The notes under the pieces were generated by a model, which searched no databases, was not told the DNA's origin, and saw only the letters and a list, made by a program, of their open reading frames with translations. Positions 53,425 through 62,516 of a stretch of 64,000 bases of DNA are shown here, one piece after another. The DNA lies in assembly GCF_019900845.1 (NCBI RefSeq), contig NZ_CP074570.1:1054001-1118000 (forward strand), given 5' to 3'. The stretch is from Paraneptunicella aestuarii. Its GTDB lineage: Bacteria > Pseudomonadota > Gammaproteobacteria > Enterobacterales > Alteromonadaceae. Numbering within the stretch: position 1 is the stretch's first letter; every line of letters begins with the position of its first letter. Both the position numbers and the translations under genes were made by a program.

Positions 53425-54533
53425 TGCAATTCATCGATCTTAAGGCTCAATATTCTCTGCATAAAGACAGAGTCGATGCCCGTATTCATAAGGTTCTGGA
53501 ACATGGAAATTTTATCTTGGGGCCAGAAGTAAAAGAACTGGAAGAAAAGCTGGCTCAGTATTGTGGGGTAAAGCATTGTTTGGGCGTGGCTAATGGCACT
53601 GACGCATTACAGCTTTCCTTGATGGCTTTGGGGATAAAGCCGGGTGATTATGTATTGACAACGACCTTTAGTTTTTTTGCTACCGCTGAGGTTATCAGCC
53701 TTGTCGGTGCTATTCCTGTATTTGTTGATATTTGTCCGCAAACATACAACTTGTCTTCTGAATCTCTAAAAGCGGCCATTTCGCATCTGAATAAAAGTGG
53801 CATTCAGGCTAAAGCCATTATTGCCGTCGATCTTTTTGGATTACCTGTTGATTATCGAGAGATTAAGCAAATTGCAGATGAGAATAATCTGTATGTCATT
53901 GAAGATGCTGCACAAGGGTTTGGCGGCAGTATTGATGGGCATAGAAGTTGTAGTTTTGGTGATATTTCCACGACCAGTTTTTTTCCTGCAAAGCCATTGG
54001 GTTGTTATGGTGATGGTGGTGCTGTTTTTACCAATAACGATGAGCTGGCCAGCTTGATTGGGTCTTTGCGTGTGCATGGTAAGGGCACGGATAAATACGA
54101 TAACGTTAGAATTGGTTTGAATAGCCGGCTAGACACTATTCAAGCCGCGGTGTTATTAGAGAAATTAGCTATCTTTGATAAGGAATTAGAAGCAAAGCAA
54201 AGGTTAGCTCAGCGTTATAGCGATGGGTTGAATAATCGCTTTGTTGTTCCACACATTCCTGAAGGCATGACGAGTAGTTGGGCTCAATATTGCATTATTC
54301 CAAAGTCCGGTCATCGTGAGCAGTTCATGGCGCGCTTAAAGGATGCCAGTATACCAACAGCGGTATATTATGAAAAACCCTTGCATTTACAGACTGTTTA
54401 TAAGGAAATGACGCACGTTGTAAACCTTGAACATTCTGAGCGTGTCGCTCAGCTTATCTTCAGTTTACCTATGCATCCTTATGTCGCTAATGAAGAGTGC
54501 GATCAGATTGTATCGATACTGAACGGAGTATAA
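53424..54533 (+). CDS. wbpE: WbpE-like UDP-sugar aminotransferase (DegT/DnrJ/EryC1 family)
   Basis: The 369-residue PLP enzyme transfers an amino group to a 3-oxo nucleotide sugar. Visible are [38 protein letters not shown], the PLP-contact stretch YVIEDAAQGFGGSIDG and the Schiff-base lysine in SFFPAKPLGCYGDGGAVFTN. WbpE is the closest role given the WbpD-like gene just before it. The T2SS pseudopilin gene follows only three bases later, so polysaccharide and secretion genes may share one transcript. Confidence 0.88.
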   Translation: MQFIDLKAQYSLHKDRVDARIHKVLEHGNFILGPEVKELEEKLAQYCGVKHCLGVANGTDALQLSLMALGIKPGDYVLTTTFSFFATAEVISLVGAIPVFVDICPQTYNLSSESLKAAISHLNKSGIQAKAIIAVDLFGLPVDYREIKQIADENNLYVIEDAAQGFGGSIDGHRSCSFGDISTTSFFPAKPLGCYGDGGAVFTNNDELASLIGSLRVHGKGTDKYDNVRIGLNSRLDTIQAAVLLEKLAIFDKELEAKQRLAQRYSDGLNNRFVVPHIPEGMTSSWAQYCIIPKSGHREQFMARLKDASIPTAVYYEKPLHLQTVYKEMTHVVNLEHSERVAQLIFSLPMHPYVANEECDQIVSILNGV

Positions 54534-54536
54534 AAA

Positions 54537-54938
54537 GTGAAAATGAATAATAAAAGAGCCGGTTTCAGCTTAATAGAGCTCTTGGTCGTAATGGTTATCC
54601 TCGGCTTGCTGGCGTCTTTGGTTGGGCCTGCAATGTTTGGTAAGGTCGACTCCTCTCGTGTTAAAACCGCTCAAGCTCAAATTCAAATGTTGGGAACTGC
54701 GCTCGACACGTTTCGTCTTGATACAGGTGATTACCCGGATAAGTTAGGTGAATTAAGAACGTCGGATCGCAGAGGTTGGGATGGCCCTTACTTGCCTAAA
54801 GATATTCCTCTGGATCCTTGGGGTAATGATTATTCGTATCAAAAACCCGGTGAAAATGGTCAGCCATACACGTTGAAGTCTTTTGGTAAAGACGGTAAAC
54901 CGGGTGGCGATGAAGATTCTGCAGATATAAGTAACTAA
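54537..54938 (+). CDS. GspG-like major pseudopilin
   Basis: The 133-residue protein has a prepilin peptide cut after Gly in RAGFSLIELLVVMVILGLL, with Glu at +5, and the major-pseudopilin C-terminal region (LGTALDTFRLDTGDYP, LDPWGNDYSYQKPG with calcium-site Asp). It forms the pseudopilus that pushes substrates through the secretin. The GTG start has GGAG seven bases upstream; the next ATG is two codons on. It follows wbpE by three bases and is first in the secretion operon, unlike canonical gsp operons, where it follows GspF. Confidence 0.9.
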   Translation: MKMNNKRAGFSLIELLVVMVILGLLASLVGPAMFGKVDSSRVKTAQAQIQMLGTALDTFRLDTGDYPDKLGELRTSDRRGWDGPYLPKDIPLDPWGNDYSYQKPGENGQPYTLKSFGKDGKPGGDEDSADISN

Positions 54939-54943
54939 TCTGT

Positions 54944-56608
54944 ATGCAATTTACAGACATTCTTGTTAATAAATTTAATGTGCAAGAGTCCGAAATAGAG
55001 CGGGCTTTGCAATTTCAGTCTACCTATGGCGGTAAGATTGAAACCATCCTGTCCAATCTGGGCATCGTTAATGGTGAAGCTATATGTGAAGCCTTGGCTG
55101 AGTCGCTTCAACTTGAGTACGTTTCTCAAGAGCAAGCTAACGATGTTGTTGAACAGCACTCTGGCGGTAAAGTCACTCAAGATAAATTTCTGAAAGAGCG
55201 GAATTGGTATTTGTTGGGTGAAGATGAGCAAGGCAAACAGTTTTTTCTGACCTTTTCTCCTACTAATATCGAAGCGATTGAATATCTGGAGTACATGGAC
55301 AAACCTTTTGAACTTAAGGTTTGTTCGGAAAGTTCATGGCGAGAAATAACCGGAAGATTGAGCGCAGAAGCTGGACTTGAACTGTCTATTGATGATTTTT
55401 CTGATATGGAAGTTGAACGCTTGAAAGAGCTGGCTTCCGAAGCGCCAGTTGTGAACCTGGTTAATGCGTTAATTACTAAGGCATTGCAATTAGGTGCCTC
55501 CGACTTACACATTGAACCCAGTGCCAATATTTTCAAAGCCAGAGCGCGGGTTGATGGCGTACTGAGGGATCTTGAATATATCCCCAGTGCCATGTCACTT
55601 GCTGTGATTTCTCGTATCAAGATCCTGTCATCAATGGACATCGCGGAAAAACGTCGTCCTCAGGATGGCAAGATTTCCATGAAGATTTCCGGCTTTGATT
55701 TGGATATTCGTGTTTCTGCTTTGCCGTTAAATTCCGGCGAAAGTATTGTTATGCGTTTCCTGCTTAAGCAGTCGGTTCGATATGACTTATCGACCTTGGG
55801 CATTTCCAGTGACATTCGAAGCTGGATTGATGATGATTTGTCCAAATCATCCGGCGTTATTCTGCTTACCGGGCCGACGGGGAGTGGTAAAACCACCTCT
55901 CTGTATTCATTCCTGAATCAGCTAAATAATGACAAAGTTAAGATCATTACCTTGGAAGACCCGGTTGAATACCAGCTTGAAGGTGTTAATCAGATCCAGA
56001 TTAAGCCTGATATCGGCTTTGATTTTGCCGCAGGCTTGAAGAGTATTCTACGTCAAGATCCTGATATTTTGATGCTGGGTGAGATCCGTGATGCCGTGTC
56101 TGCCAAAATCGCGATGCAATCTGCTTTAACCGGCCACTTGGTATTCAGTACCGTGCATACCAATGACGCCGCCAGTGCCTTTACTCGTTTGATAGATTTA
56201 GGCGTGGAAGAGTTTTTGCTGAACGCAGCATTGGTTTCGATTGTGGCTCAGCGTTTGGTACGTAAGATTTGTCCTCATTGCAGTCATCCTGCGGACAATA
56301 TTGATGAATTGAATGCCAAATATGGACTTTCAAAATATGCGCAGAAGTTTGGTTTGGATAAGGTGGATCTGAGAGTTGGTGCTGGCTGTAAATCTTGTGC
56401 TCATACTGGTTATCAGGGACGGGTGGCGATCCTTGAGTATTTGCGTATTGACGATACCATCCGAAGCCTTCCAAAAGGGCCTGATTTCTTGCTCAAAGCC
56501 AATAAGCATATGGCTGAGAAGGGTGTAAGAAACCTTTATGAAGATGGTATTTATAAAGCTATTCAGGGTGTGACAACCATGAATGAAGTGGTGAGGGTAG
56601 CAGGGTGA
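54944..56608 (+). CDS. GspE-type secretion ATPase
   Basis: The 554-residue cytoplasmic ATPase powers the type II secretion pseudopilus. It has an N-terminal MshEN/GspE-N-like domain (about residues 1-130), then Walker A GPTGSGKTTSLY (about 309-320), the Asp-box region ITLEDPVEYQLEGVNQIQIK, Walker B DPDILMLGEIRD (about 372-383) and the His-box STVHTNDAASAFTRLIDLGV. A zinc-binding tetracysteine follows, with CPHC near 443 and CKSC near 482. All parts are intact. It overlaps the next start as GTGA. Confidence 0.93.
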   Translation: MQFTDILVNKFNVQESEIERALQFQSTYGGKIETILSNLGIVNGEAICEALAESLQLEYVSQEQANDVVEQHSGGKVTQDKFLKERNWYLLGEDEQGKQFFLTFSPTNIEAIEYLEYMDKPFELKVCSESSWREITGRLSAEAGLELSIDDFSDMEVERLKELASEAPVVNLVNALITKALQLGASDLHIEPSANIFKARARVDGVLRDLEYIPSAMSLAVISRIKILSSMDIAEKRRPQDGKISMKISGFDLDIRVSALPLNSGESIVMRFLLKQSVRYDLSTLGISSDIRSWIDDDLSKSSGVILLTGPTGSGKTTSLYSFLNQLNNDKVKIITLEDPVEYQLEGVNQIQIKPDIGFDFAAGLKSILRQDPDILMLGEIRDAVSAKIAMQSALTGHLVFSTVHTNDAASAFTRLIDLGVEEFLLNAALVSIVAQRLVRKICPHCSHPADNIDELNAKYGLSKYAQKFGLDKVDLRVGAGCKSCAHTGYQGRVAILEYLRIDDTIRSLPKGPDFLLKANKHMAEKGVRNLYEDGIYKAIQGVTTMNEVVRVAG

Positions 56609-57804
56609 TCCAGTTTGAATGTACCGTGTACGATCAGCATGGTATTCGTCAGGTGGTTACTGTTAACTGCGCTTCGGCTGCCGATGCTAAAAAGAAGCTG
56701 CTGGAAGCGGGTTATAGCGTCGCTAAGGTTGTAGAGATTAGCGAGAGTAAAGGATTTGGCCTTTTTTCCAAGAACAAATTATCGTTGGATGATCTGGAGT
56801 TTTTCAGTGCTCAAATGTCCTTGTTGCTGGGCAATGGCTTAAAGCTGGATGAAGCCTTGGAGCTTTTGCAAAAAGTGTCTGTGGAGCAAAACATTAAGTT
56901 TGTGGTAGGCAAAATGCTTAACTGTGTTCGTGAAGGCCATCCGCTTTCTGATGCATTAGAAGAGCGTTTTGGCTTTGATAAACTTTATGTCAGTTTGGTT
57001 CAAATCGGTGAGTCATCGGGCAATATTGCAGAGGTATTTGCAGGTATTGCCGCCGATTTGAAATTCAAAAAAATGTTGGCAAGTAAGGTTAAACAAGCGA
57101 TTTCTTATCCTATTCTGGTTCTCGTTTTCTGTACCCTCGCGATTCTGTTTGTCTTCAACGTGGTTATTCCTCGTATGTCGGTGTTGTTTGATAATCAGGA
57201 GAACCTGCCTTGGTACACTGAGGCTATGTTGTCGGCGGCTGATTTTGTCAGCACTTATCAATGGTTGCTGTTGCCCGTTGTCATTGCGATTCCTGCTTTA
57301 TTATTGCAGTTAAAACAACGCCCTGAGTTGAAATCTACGCTTGATTCTATCGCGATTAATACACCGATGCTTTCTCAGTTAGTACGTATGTTGGAGCGCA
57401 TTCGCTATAGCTCGGCCATGTTTTTGACCATCAAAAGCGGTATTTCGGTTGAAAGAGCGATGCAATACAGTGCCAAGGTTATCAAGAACTCCATTTTGCA
57501 ACGTCAGGCCAGCGCCGCAGAAGTGAAAGTGCGACAAGGTAACACTCTGGCTTCTTCGTTTAAGCAGACTCTTATCTATGATGAAATTCATACTGGCTTG
57601 ATTGAGGTTGGCGAAAAAAGTGGTGATCTGGAAAGCATCTTCAAGGAGATCACCGAGCGAGAACAATTTAATTTTGATGCTTTGGTAACTCGTTTTACTG
57701 CTCTCTTGGAACCCGCGTTAATTCTTTTGATGGCCGGTATTGTCGGTAGTGTGGTTGTTGTCATGCTGATGAGTATTATTGCGGTGCAAGACATCGGGTT
57801 CTGA
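56605..57804 (+). CDS. GspF-type inner-membrane platform protein
   Basis: The 399-residue protein has the two repeated GspF/PilC domains. The first contains LEFFSAQMSLLLGNGLKLDE, the second YSSAMFLTIKSGISVERAMQ. Each is followed by membrane helices, of which the last is LEPALILLMAGIVGSVVVVM. It is the platform for the pseudopilus next to GspE. The start is GTG 56605, and GspH-like follows after two bases. Confidence 0.92.
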   Translation: MIQFECTVYDQHGIRQVVTVNCASAADAKKKLLEAGYSVAKVVEISESKGFGLFSKNKLSLDDLEFFSAQMSLLLGNGLKLDEALELLQKVSVEQNIKFVVGKMLNCVREGHPLSDALEERFGFDKLYVSLVQIGESSGNIAEVFAGIAADLKFKKMLASKVKQAISYPILVLVFCTLAILFVFNVVIPRMSVLFDNQENLPWYTEAMLSAADFVSTYQWLLLPVVIAIPALLLQLKQRPELKSTLDSIAINTPMLSQLVRMLERIRYSSAMFLTIKSGISVERAMQYSAKVIKNSILQRQASAAEVKVRQGNTLASSFKQTLIYDEIHTGLIEVGEKSGDLESIFKEITEREQFNFDALVTRFTALLEPALILLMAGIVGSVVVVMLMSIIAVQDIGF

Positions 57805-57806
57805 TA

Positions 57807-58307
57807 ATGAATGCATCCAGGCTTAATTTAGGGTTTTCGTTGATTGAGCTATTAGTAGTGTTCATGGTGATGTCTTTAGTTCTGTCGATTGTTGGGCCAT
57901 CAATTAATAAAGTTTACACACAGCATATGGCTCAGCAGGAAATGAGAATGTTGAAGCAATATGTTCGCGATATTTCCGTTTATGCGTATTCCGTGCATGA
58001 GGATATTAATATTCGCGTATCAGGGGATCGTATAGAGGCTTTTTTTCTAGCTGATCTAAAACAGGGGGCTGATGAGTTAGTCAAACCCCTTGATGAGACG
58101 TTGGAATATTCAGAAGAGGGCGATATAGAACAATCACCTTTGTTTTCACATCGCTTTGAATACCTTCAATTTGATAATACTCGTTTTAGAGCGTTAAAGA
58201 GTGGTGTGGTTACATTGGATTTTTTAAGAGCTGCCCCTCATTCTCAAGGGATATTCAAAGATATTGCTATTAAAGGGATTGCCTACAGCGAAACATGGCA
58301 AGGATGA
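57807..58307 (+). CDS. GspH-like minor pseudopilin
   Basis: The 166-residue protein has the prepilin motif LGFSLIELLVVFMVMSLVLS with Glu at +5. The C-terminal part is beta-rich and only loosely like GspH. Position behind GspF and before the GspI-like gene supports GspH. It overlaps the next gene by 13 bp. Confidence 0.82.
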   Translation: MNASRLNLGFSLIELLVVFMVMSLVLSIVGPSINKVYTQHMAQQEMRMLKQYVRDISVYAYSVHEDINIRVSGDRIEAFFLADLKQGADELVKPLDETLEYSEEGDIEQSPLFSHRFEYLQFDNTRFRALKSGVVTLDFLRAAPHSQGIFKDIAIKGIAYSETWQG

Positions 58308-58711
58308 TGAGTTTTACCAACGGTCAGAAGGGGTTCACTTTACTTGAGGTGCTGGTTGCCAGCTTGCTTCTCTTTATGGCCATTGCGTTGGTTTCTTTAG
58401 CCTATCAAACAGGGCTTAAATCTGAACTTAGTGCGGAAAGAAAGGTGTTTAGAAGTATCGTGGTCACATTTATTCAGCAAAGCATTGCTGAAGATTTGAG
58501 ACTGCGGCCTGATACAAAATCTGGCGAAGGACGATGGGGGCAATTGAGTTTTCAATGGCAGGTAGTAAAAGAATATAGCAAATGGTCAGAAACAGGCTTT
58601 GATGTAGAGTCAAATAGCCAAGTGGAGTTGGGAAGAGAGTTGCATTTAAAAAATATTGAGATCAATGTTGAGGGTGATGTTTATGAATACACCTATTTAT
58701 CCTGGAAGTAA
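58295..58711 (+). CDS. GspI-like minor pseudopilin
   Basis: The 138-residue protein has the prepilin motif KGFTLLEVLVASLLLFMAIA with Glu at +5 and a short C-terminal domain, as expected of GspI, which starts the pseudopilus tip with GspJ and GspK. Several ATG codons (58295, 58304 and 58307) are possible starts. It overlaps the next gene by 29 bp when that gene starts at 58683. Confidence 0.8.
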   Translation: MARMMSFTNGQKGFTLLEVLVASLLLFMAIALVSLAYQTGLKSELSAERKVFRSIVVTFIQQSIAEDLRLRPDTKSGEGRWGQLSFQWQVVKEYSKWSETGFDVESNSQVELGRELHLKNIEINVEGDVYEYTYLSWK

Positions 58712-59405
58712 ATGTACTAAAGGTTTTACATTGATTGAGTTGTTGTTAGCAATGGTTCTAATGTCCATTGTCATGGGATTGGCAACAATGTCTTTGTCTC
58801 AGTTTAATCAATATAGCGTGAAGACTGGGATTGGGTTTGAAGCTCGTTTGAATCGTTATTTTAATATTGAGCGATTAGCTGGGCTACTGAATGCAACATC
58901 AGATTATTACGTGGCTGATAATTTGGGGAGAAATGAGCTTTATTTTTGGGGGCGCTCAGATTCTATTCAGTTTGTTTCGGCAAGCTCTTGGGAGGAGGAG
59001 AAGCAAGGAAGTCTTAATATTTTAAGTGTGGAACAAGATAAGGATTCACTGCTGGCTTTGGTTTTATATCAAAGGGGAGCGAGAGAACAGATTTTTTTTG
59101 AGTCTTCTCATTTTCCTAAAAAGGAAGATCTTAAAGGTATATTGATACTTTCTGGTGCCAGTAAAATTACTTTTGAATATCTTGGGGTTCAGAATATTAG
59201 GCAACTTTATCCGTCAGGAGTAACTGAAAATTATCAAGCTAATTTGATGTGGCAAAATAATTACGAAGGGATGAAGACGGGATATTTACCTGAAAAAATA
59301 AGAATTAGCATTGAGTGGCCTGATGGTACTGAATGGCCCTGTATTTTCGAGGTTAAAAGTCAAAACTACATGAAGCGAGATTTAATGCTGGATGGTTTGA
59401 CATGA
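58683..59405 (+). CDS. GspJ-like minor pseudopilin
   Basis: The protein of about 240 residues has the prepilin motif KGFTLIELLLAMVLMSIVMG with Glu at +5, followed by a long beta-rich domain with FNIERLAGLLNATSDYYVAD. It fits the size of GspJ (about 200-240). The frame opens at 58656, but GAGG before ATG 58683 supports the later start. It overlaps the GspK-like gene by four bases. Confidence 0.82.
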   Translation: MNTPIYPGSKCTKGFTLIELLLAMVLMSIVMGLATMSLSQFNQYSVKTGIGFEARLNRYFNIERLAGLLNATSDYYVADNLGRNELYFWGRSDSIQFVSASSWEEEKQGSLNILSVEQDKDSLLALVLYQRGAREQIFFESSHFPKKEDLKGILILSGASKITFEYLGVQNIRQLYPSGVTENYQANLMWQNNYEGMKTGYLPEKIRISIEWPDGTEWPCIFEVKSQNYMKRDLMLDGLT

Positions 59406-60301
59406 GCAGTAAGACACCATTAGGGGGGCGAGAGCAGAGAGGGGCAGCCCTCATATTCGCTTTACTTGTGGCTTTGCTATTGGGGGTATTTGCTGCTTTT
59501 TTCACTTATAAAGCTCAACAAAATATTCAGTTGGCACAGGATGTGAGTAAACAGTTACATGCCAGGTTAAAAGCAGATAATCAGCTTAAAAAAGCAATAT
59601 ACGCTATTTCCCGACTTGGATTTGTGGGGGTTGAATGGCCTGAAACGGAAATACTTTACCCAAGCATGTTTTGGGGGGAGCCTCTCGAGGTTGGCTCGGG
59701 TGTAACTGTTTCATATCAAGATTTGGCATCGAAGTTGAATTTGGTGCCTTTTAAATCTGGAGAATGGTTAAAGGTTTTAATGTTTTATGGTGTGGATGAG
59801 AAGAGTGCTAGAGGTATTACTGATCGCATTGAAGATTGGATGGATAGTGATAGCTTTAGGCGTATTCAAGGATTAGAGAAGAAAGGGTATCAGTATAATA
59901 ACAGTCAGTTTTATCCTCGAGATGCTTTAATGCAGTCATTAGATGAACTGTTTTTTATCCCCGGAATTGATGAGCGTTTAATGGAAATAATAAGTAACGA
60001 GGCGAGTTATTGGGGGACATCTGAGCGAGCACCTTTAGCTGGTAGTGAGGCAATGATTAAAGCATATGGTGGTGATGATATTTATGAGCAGGTTTTGGCA
60101 CAACGAAAAGACCGAGAGAGTTTGAGGCATGTGTATAACAGCCTTCAAGGTGTTGATCCCGGCTCGGTAAGTGATATTCCATCGGGGCTTTTCCGGATTT
60201 CGGTTAATATTGAATACGATGGTGCTAAATTTGCACGGTCAGTAGATATTAATCTCCGAGGTACCGATTTAATGCCTTTTTATATATATGGTTGGCAATG
60301 A
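59402..60301 (+). CDS. GspK-like minor pseudopilin
   Basis: The 299-residue protein begins with an RGAALIFALLVALLLGVFAA segment that has no Glu at +5, as is typical of GspK. A large helical domain contains the SAM-like region with ARGITDRIEDWMDSDSFRRI, a match to the GspK helical domain. GspK caps the pseudopilus. It ends as ATGA with the next gene. Confidence 0.87.
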   Translation: MSSKTPLGGREQRGAALIFALLVALLLGVFAAFFTYKAQQNIQLAQDVSKQLHARLKADNQLKKAIYAISRLGFVGVEWPETEILYPSMFWGEPLEVGSGVTVSYQDLASKLNLVPFKSGEWLKVLMFYGVDEKSARGITDRIEDWMDSDSFRRIQGLEKKGYQYNNSQFYPRDALMQSLDELFFIPGIDERLMEIISNEASYWGTSERAPLAGSEAMIKAYGGDDIYEQVLAQRKDRESLRHVYNSLQGVDPGSVSDIPSGLFRISVNIEYDGAKFARSVDINLRGTDLMPFYIYGWQ

Positions 60302-61434
60302 AAGAACTATTATCAGACCCTAAAAATAAATTTATTCCATGGTTGCTTGGGAAAGTCGATTTTCTTGATAAAGATGGTGTTCGCACACTGGATATTGGGC
60401 GGAATACATTAGTATCCAAGGGGAGTGATAAAGGTTGGATTGCTGTCTTATCCAGAGATATGTATGTCTCTTTTGAGAAATTATATAAAGTCATTTCTGA
60501 AAAAGAGTTAAAGCAAATTATTAAAAATGAACTGGAATATCAATCTCCATTTAAAAATAGCTATGCACTATACAAAATGTCGGAACAGGGAAGTGGAGGC
60601 TGGTTAGTCCAATACCATTTTGTAGATCTCGAATTGTACCCAGGCGTTAATCAATATGCGCTAGTGCTGACTTGGGAAGATATCTTGAGATTTATACTTC
60701 GAGATTTTACCGGTGGTAGGGTTTGCCTTGATAATGCACTTGGTAAACAGTTCGTTTGGATAGAGAAGAATGTTCTAAAAATTGTTGATGACAAAGGTGA
60801 TAGTTTAAAGAACCGAATTCTAAAAACGCACGCTAATGTTGATGTTGAAAATGTCTCCATGGGTGCCAGTGAATTGTCGAGGAATATTGCTCACTATTTG
60901 TTAACTATTAGCTGGAAGGATTTGCGTGGTGCATTAAACAAATTTTATTTTGTTGAAAAACGCAAACGCTTTGCACTAAACCCAAAGCATGCATTGATGT
61001 CAGGAGTTATCTTTGGGGCGGTCATGTTGTTGGAGTCGGTATATCTTTTAGGGATGAATTATTATCTGGAAAATGCAGCTGAAAGTACCGCTGATTTGAG
61101 AAATGAGTATTCTGAACTTAAAGGTAATTATCTACAGTTGCTGGATAGTTACAGTAGCTTTGCCAGCGTGTTCGCATCAAAGAGCCATGTCTCTCATATT
61201 CCCCAGGTACTTCACCAATTTTCAAACCGCGGTGACTTAAGAATTGATCGTTTGGATTATTTAGAAAATGGTGAAATTCGTATTGGTGGAATCAGTAGTG
61301 ATATAGAGTCATTTATGACTTTTTTGTCTGGTCGTCCGGATGTAAATGGATTGGAATTTATGTCGCCAATCACACCTGACAACCGTAGTGGTAAAGATAG
61401 GTTTCTAATTAGATTTAATTTAACTAATGGCTAA
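60298..61434 (+). CDS. GspL-like assembly protein
   Basis: The protein of about 378 residues has a cytoplasmic actin-like N-terminal part (about residues 1-235), a membrane helix (LMSGVIFGAVMLLESVYLLG) and a periplasmic ferredoxin-like C-terminus, the GspL build. It should link GspE to GspM. Identity with known GspL is weak by eye, so the name rests on build and gene order. The start ATG 60298 overlaps the GspK stop as ATGA. Confidence 0.75.
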   Translation: MKELLSDPKNKFIPWLLGKVDFLDKDGVRTLDIGRNTLVSKGSDKGWIAVLSRDMYVSFEKLYKVISEKELKQIIKNELEYQSPFKNSYALYKMSEQGSGGWLVQYHFVDLELYPGVNQYALVLTWEDILRFILRDFTGGRVCLDNALGKQFVWIEKNVLKIVDDKGDSLKNRILKTHANVDVENVSMGASELSRNIAHYLLTISWKDLRGALNKFYFVEKRKRFALNPKHALMSGVIFGAVMLLESVYLLGMNYYLENAAESTADLRNEYSELKGNYLQLLDSYSSFASVFASKSHVSHIPQVLHQFSNRGDLRIDRLDYLENGEIRIGGISSDIESFMTFLSGRPDVNGLEFMSPITPDNRSGKDRFLIRFNLTNG

Positions 61435-61975
61435 TAAGTTTAAAGACGAATTACAGAAGCCCGTGGTGAAATACGGGTTGATTATGATGGCGGCGCTCGT
61501 ATTTGTTCAATATGTATTTCTGCCTTGGCTTTATTGGCGTAACGATATGTCGAGCGATTTGATTGTAAAGTCTGGCTTTGCGATTAAAAGAAGTGCTCTT
61601 GAAATGGCTATTGAAGATATAAAAGCAAAACAAGAAGCACTTAAAGAAGACTTGGCATTGTTAAGACAGTCTTTTTTAAAGACAGAAAACGGTTCTAGCA
61701 AGGTTGAATTACCCACCAAGGTTAGACAGATCTGTGAATCTTTTGACGTCAAAGTAAACAGAGTTGCTGTGACTGAATTGGAAGAAGAACACGTAGGCTT
61801 GAGTTCTTTTATGATCAGCTTGGAAGCAGAGAGTTCAGTGGATAAATTATTTAAGTTGGTGGAAAAACTCGAGAACGATAAAAGTTTTTTCATTGTTAGC
61901 AGAATGACTATATATAGTCGCAGTAACCAAAGTATGAAAGTAAGAATGGAATTGCAGAAATATGTTGAGCGTTAA
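61427..61975 (+). CDS. GspM-like assembly protein
   Basis: The 182-residue protein has a short N-terminal cytoplasmic end, one membrane helix (VVKYGLIMMAALVFVQYVFL), a coiled coil and a small periplasmic alpha/beta domain. This build fits GspM or PilO. It follows the GspL-like gene with an 8-bp overlap, as GspL and GspM do elsewhere. The assignment is by position and build. Confidence 0.7.
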   Translation: MANKFKDELQKPVVKYGLIMMAALVFVQYVFLPWLYWRNDMSSDLIVKSGFAIKRSALEMAIEDIKAKQEALKEDLALLRQSFLKTENGSSKVELPTKVRQICESFDVKVNRVAVTELEEEHVGLSSFMISLEAESSVDKLFKLVEKLENDKSFFIVSRMTIYSRSNQSMKVRMELQKYVER

Positions 61976-62516
61976 TAAAAAGGAGCAGGGGATATTGCTT
62001 TTTTTAGGCATTATTCTGCTGATTGAATTTTGGCACAATGTTTGGGTTGATGATTTTTCCAATAAAAAGAACTTGAATGTTGAAAGTTGGCAAAAGGTTA
62101 CTCTCTCAATTGGTGCTCAATCGCAATTACACCCCCTAAATGAAATTTTTGGCTTGAAGCCTGAACCTGATCCTGAAGAGCTAAAGAGACTGGCAGAAGC
62201 TGAACGGTTGGCTCAAGAAAAAAGAGAGCTTGAAGAGTCTCGAATAGATACATTAACTCTTGGTGAGAAAGATGTTCGATTATTGGGTATATCTCAGTCT
62301 CATAACGGTAAAGCTGCAATATTGTCTATTACATCCTCCACTAAGGTGGGTGAAATATTCACCATTTTGCTAAATGACTCGATTGATGTGGTTGAAGGTA
62401 AAATGAGTATTTTGTTGAAGGATGTTTATCCTGATTCTGTAAAGTTGATAGTCAGTGATGGCAATGGAACGCAACAATCAGAATTTAATTTGGTGATTTT
62501 TAATTATGATATTTAA
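61962..62516 (+). CDS. GspC/PilP-like periplasmic linker protein
   Basis: The 184-residue protein has one N-terminal membrane helix (QGILLFLGIILLIEFWHNVW), a charged helical linker rich in Glu (PDPEELKRLAEAERLAQEKR) and a beta-rich C-terminal domain (about 110-184). The homology region of GspC or PilP has this build and lies before the secretin gene. GspC normally opens the operon; here it sits at the GspD end. It overlaps the secretin gene by 11 bp. Confidence 0.62.
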   Translation: MLSVNKKEQGILLFLGIILLIEFWHNVWVDDFSNKKNLNVESWQKVTLSIGAQSQLHPLNEIFGLKPEPDPEELKRLAEAERLAQEKRELEESRIDTLTLGEKDVRLLGISQSHNGKAAILSITSSTKVGEIFTILLNDSIDVVEGKMSILLKDVYPDSVKLIVSDGNGTQQSEFNLVIFNYDI

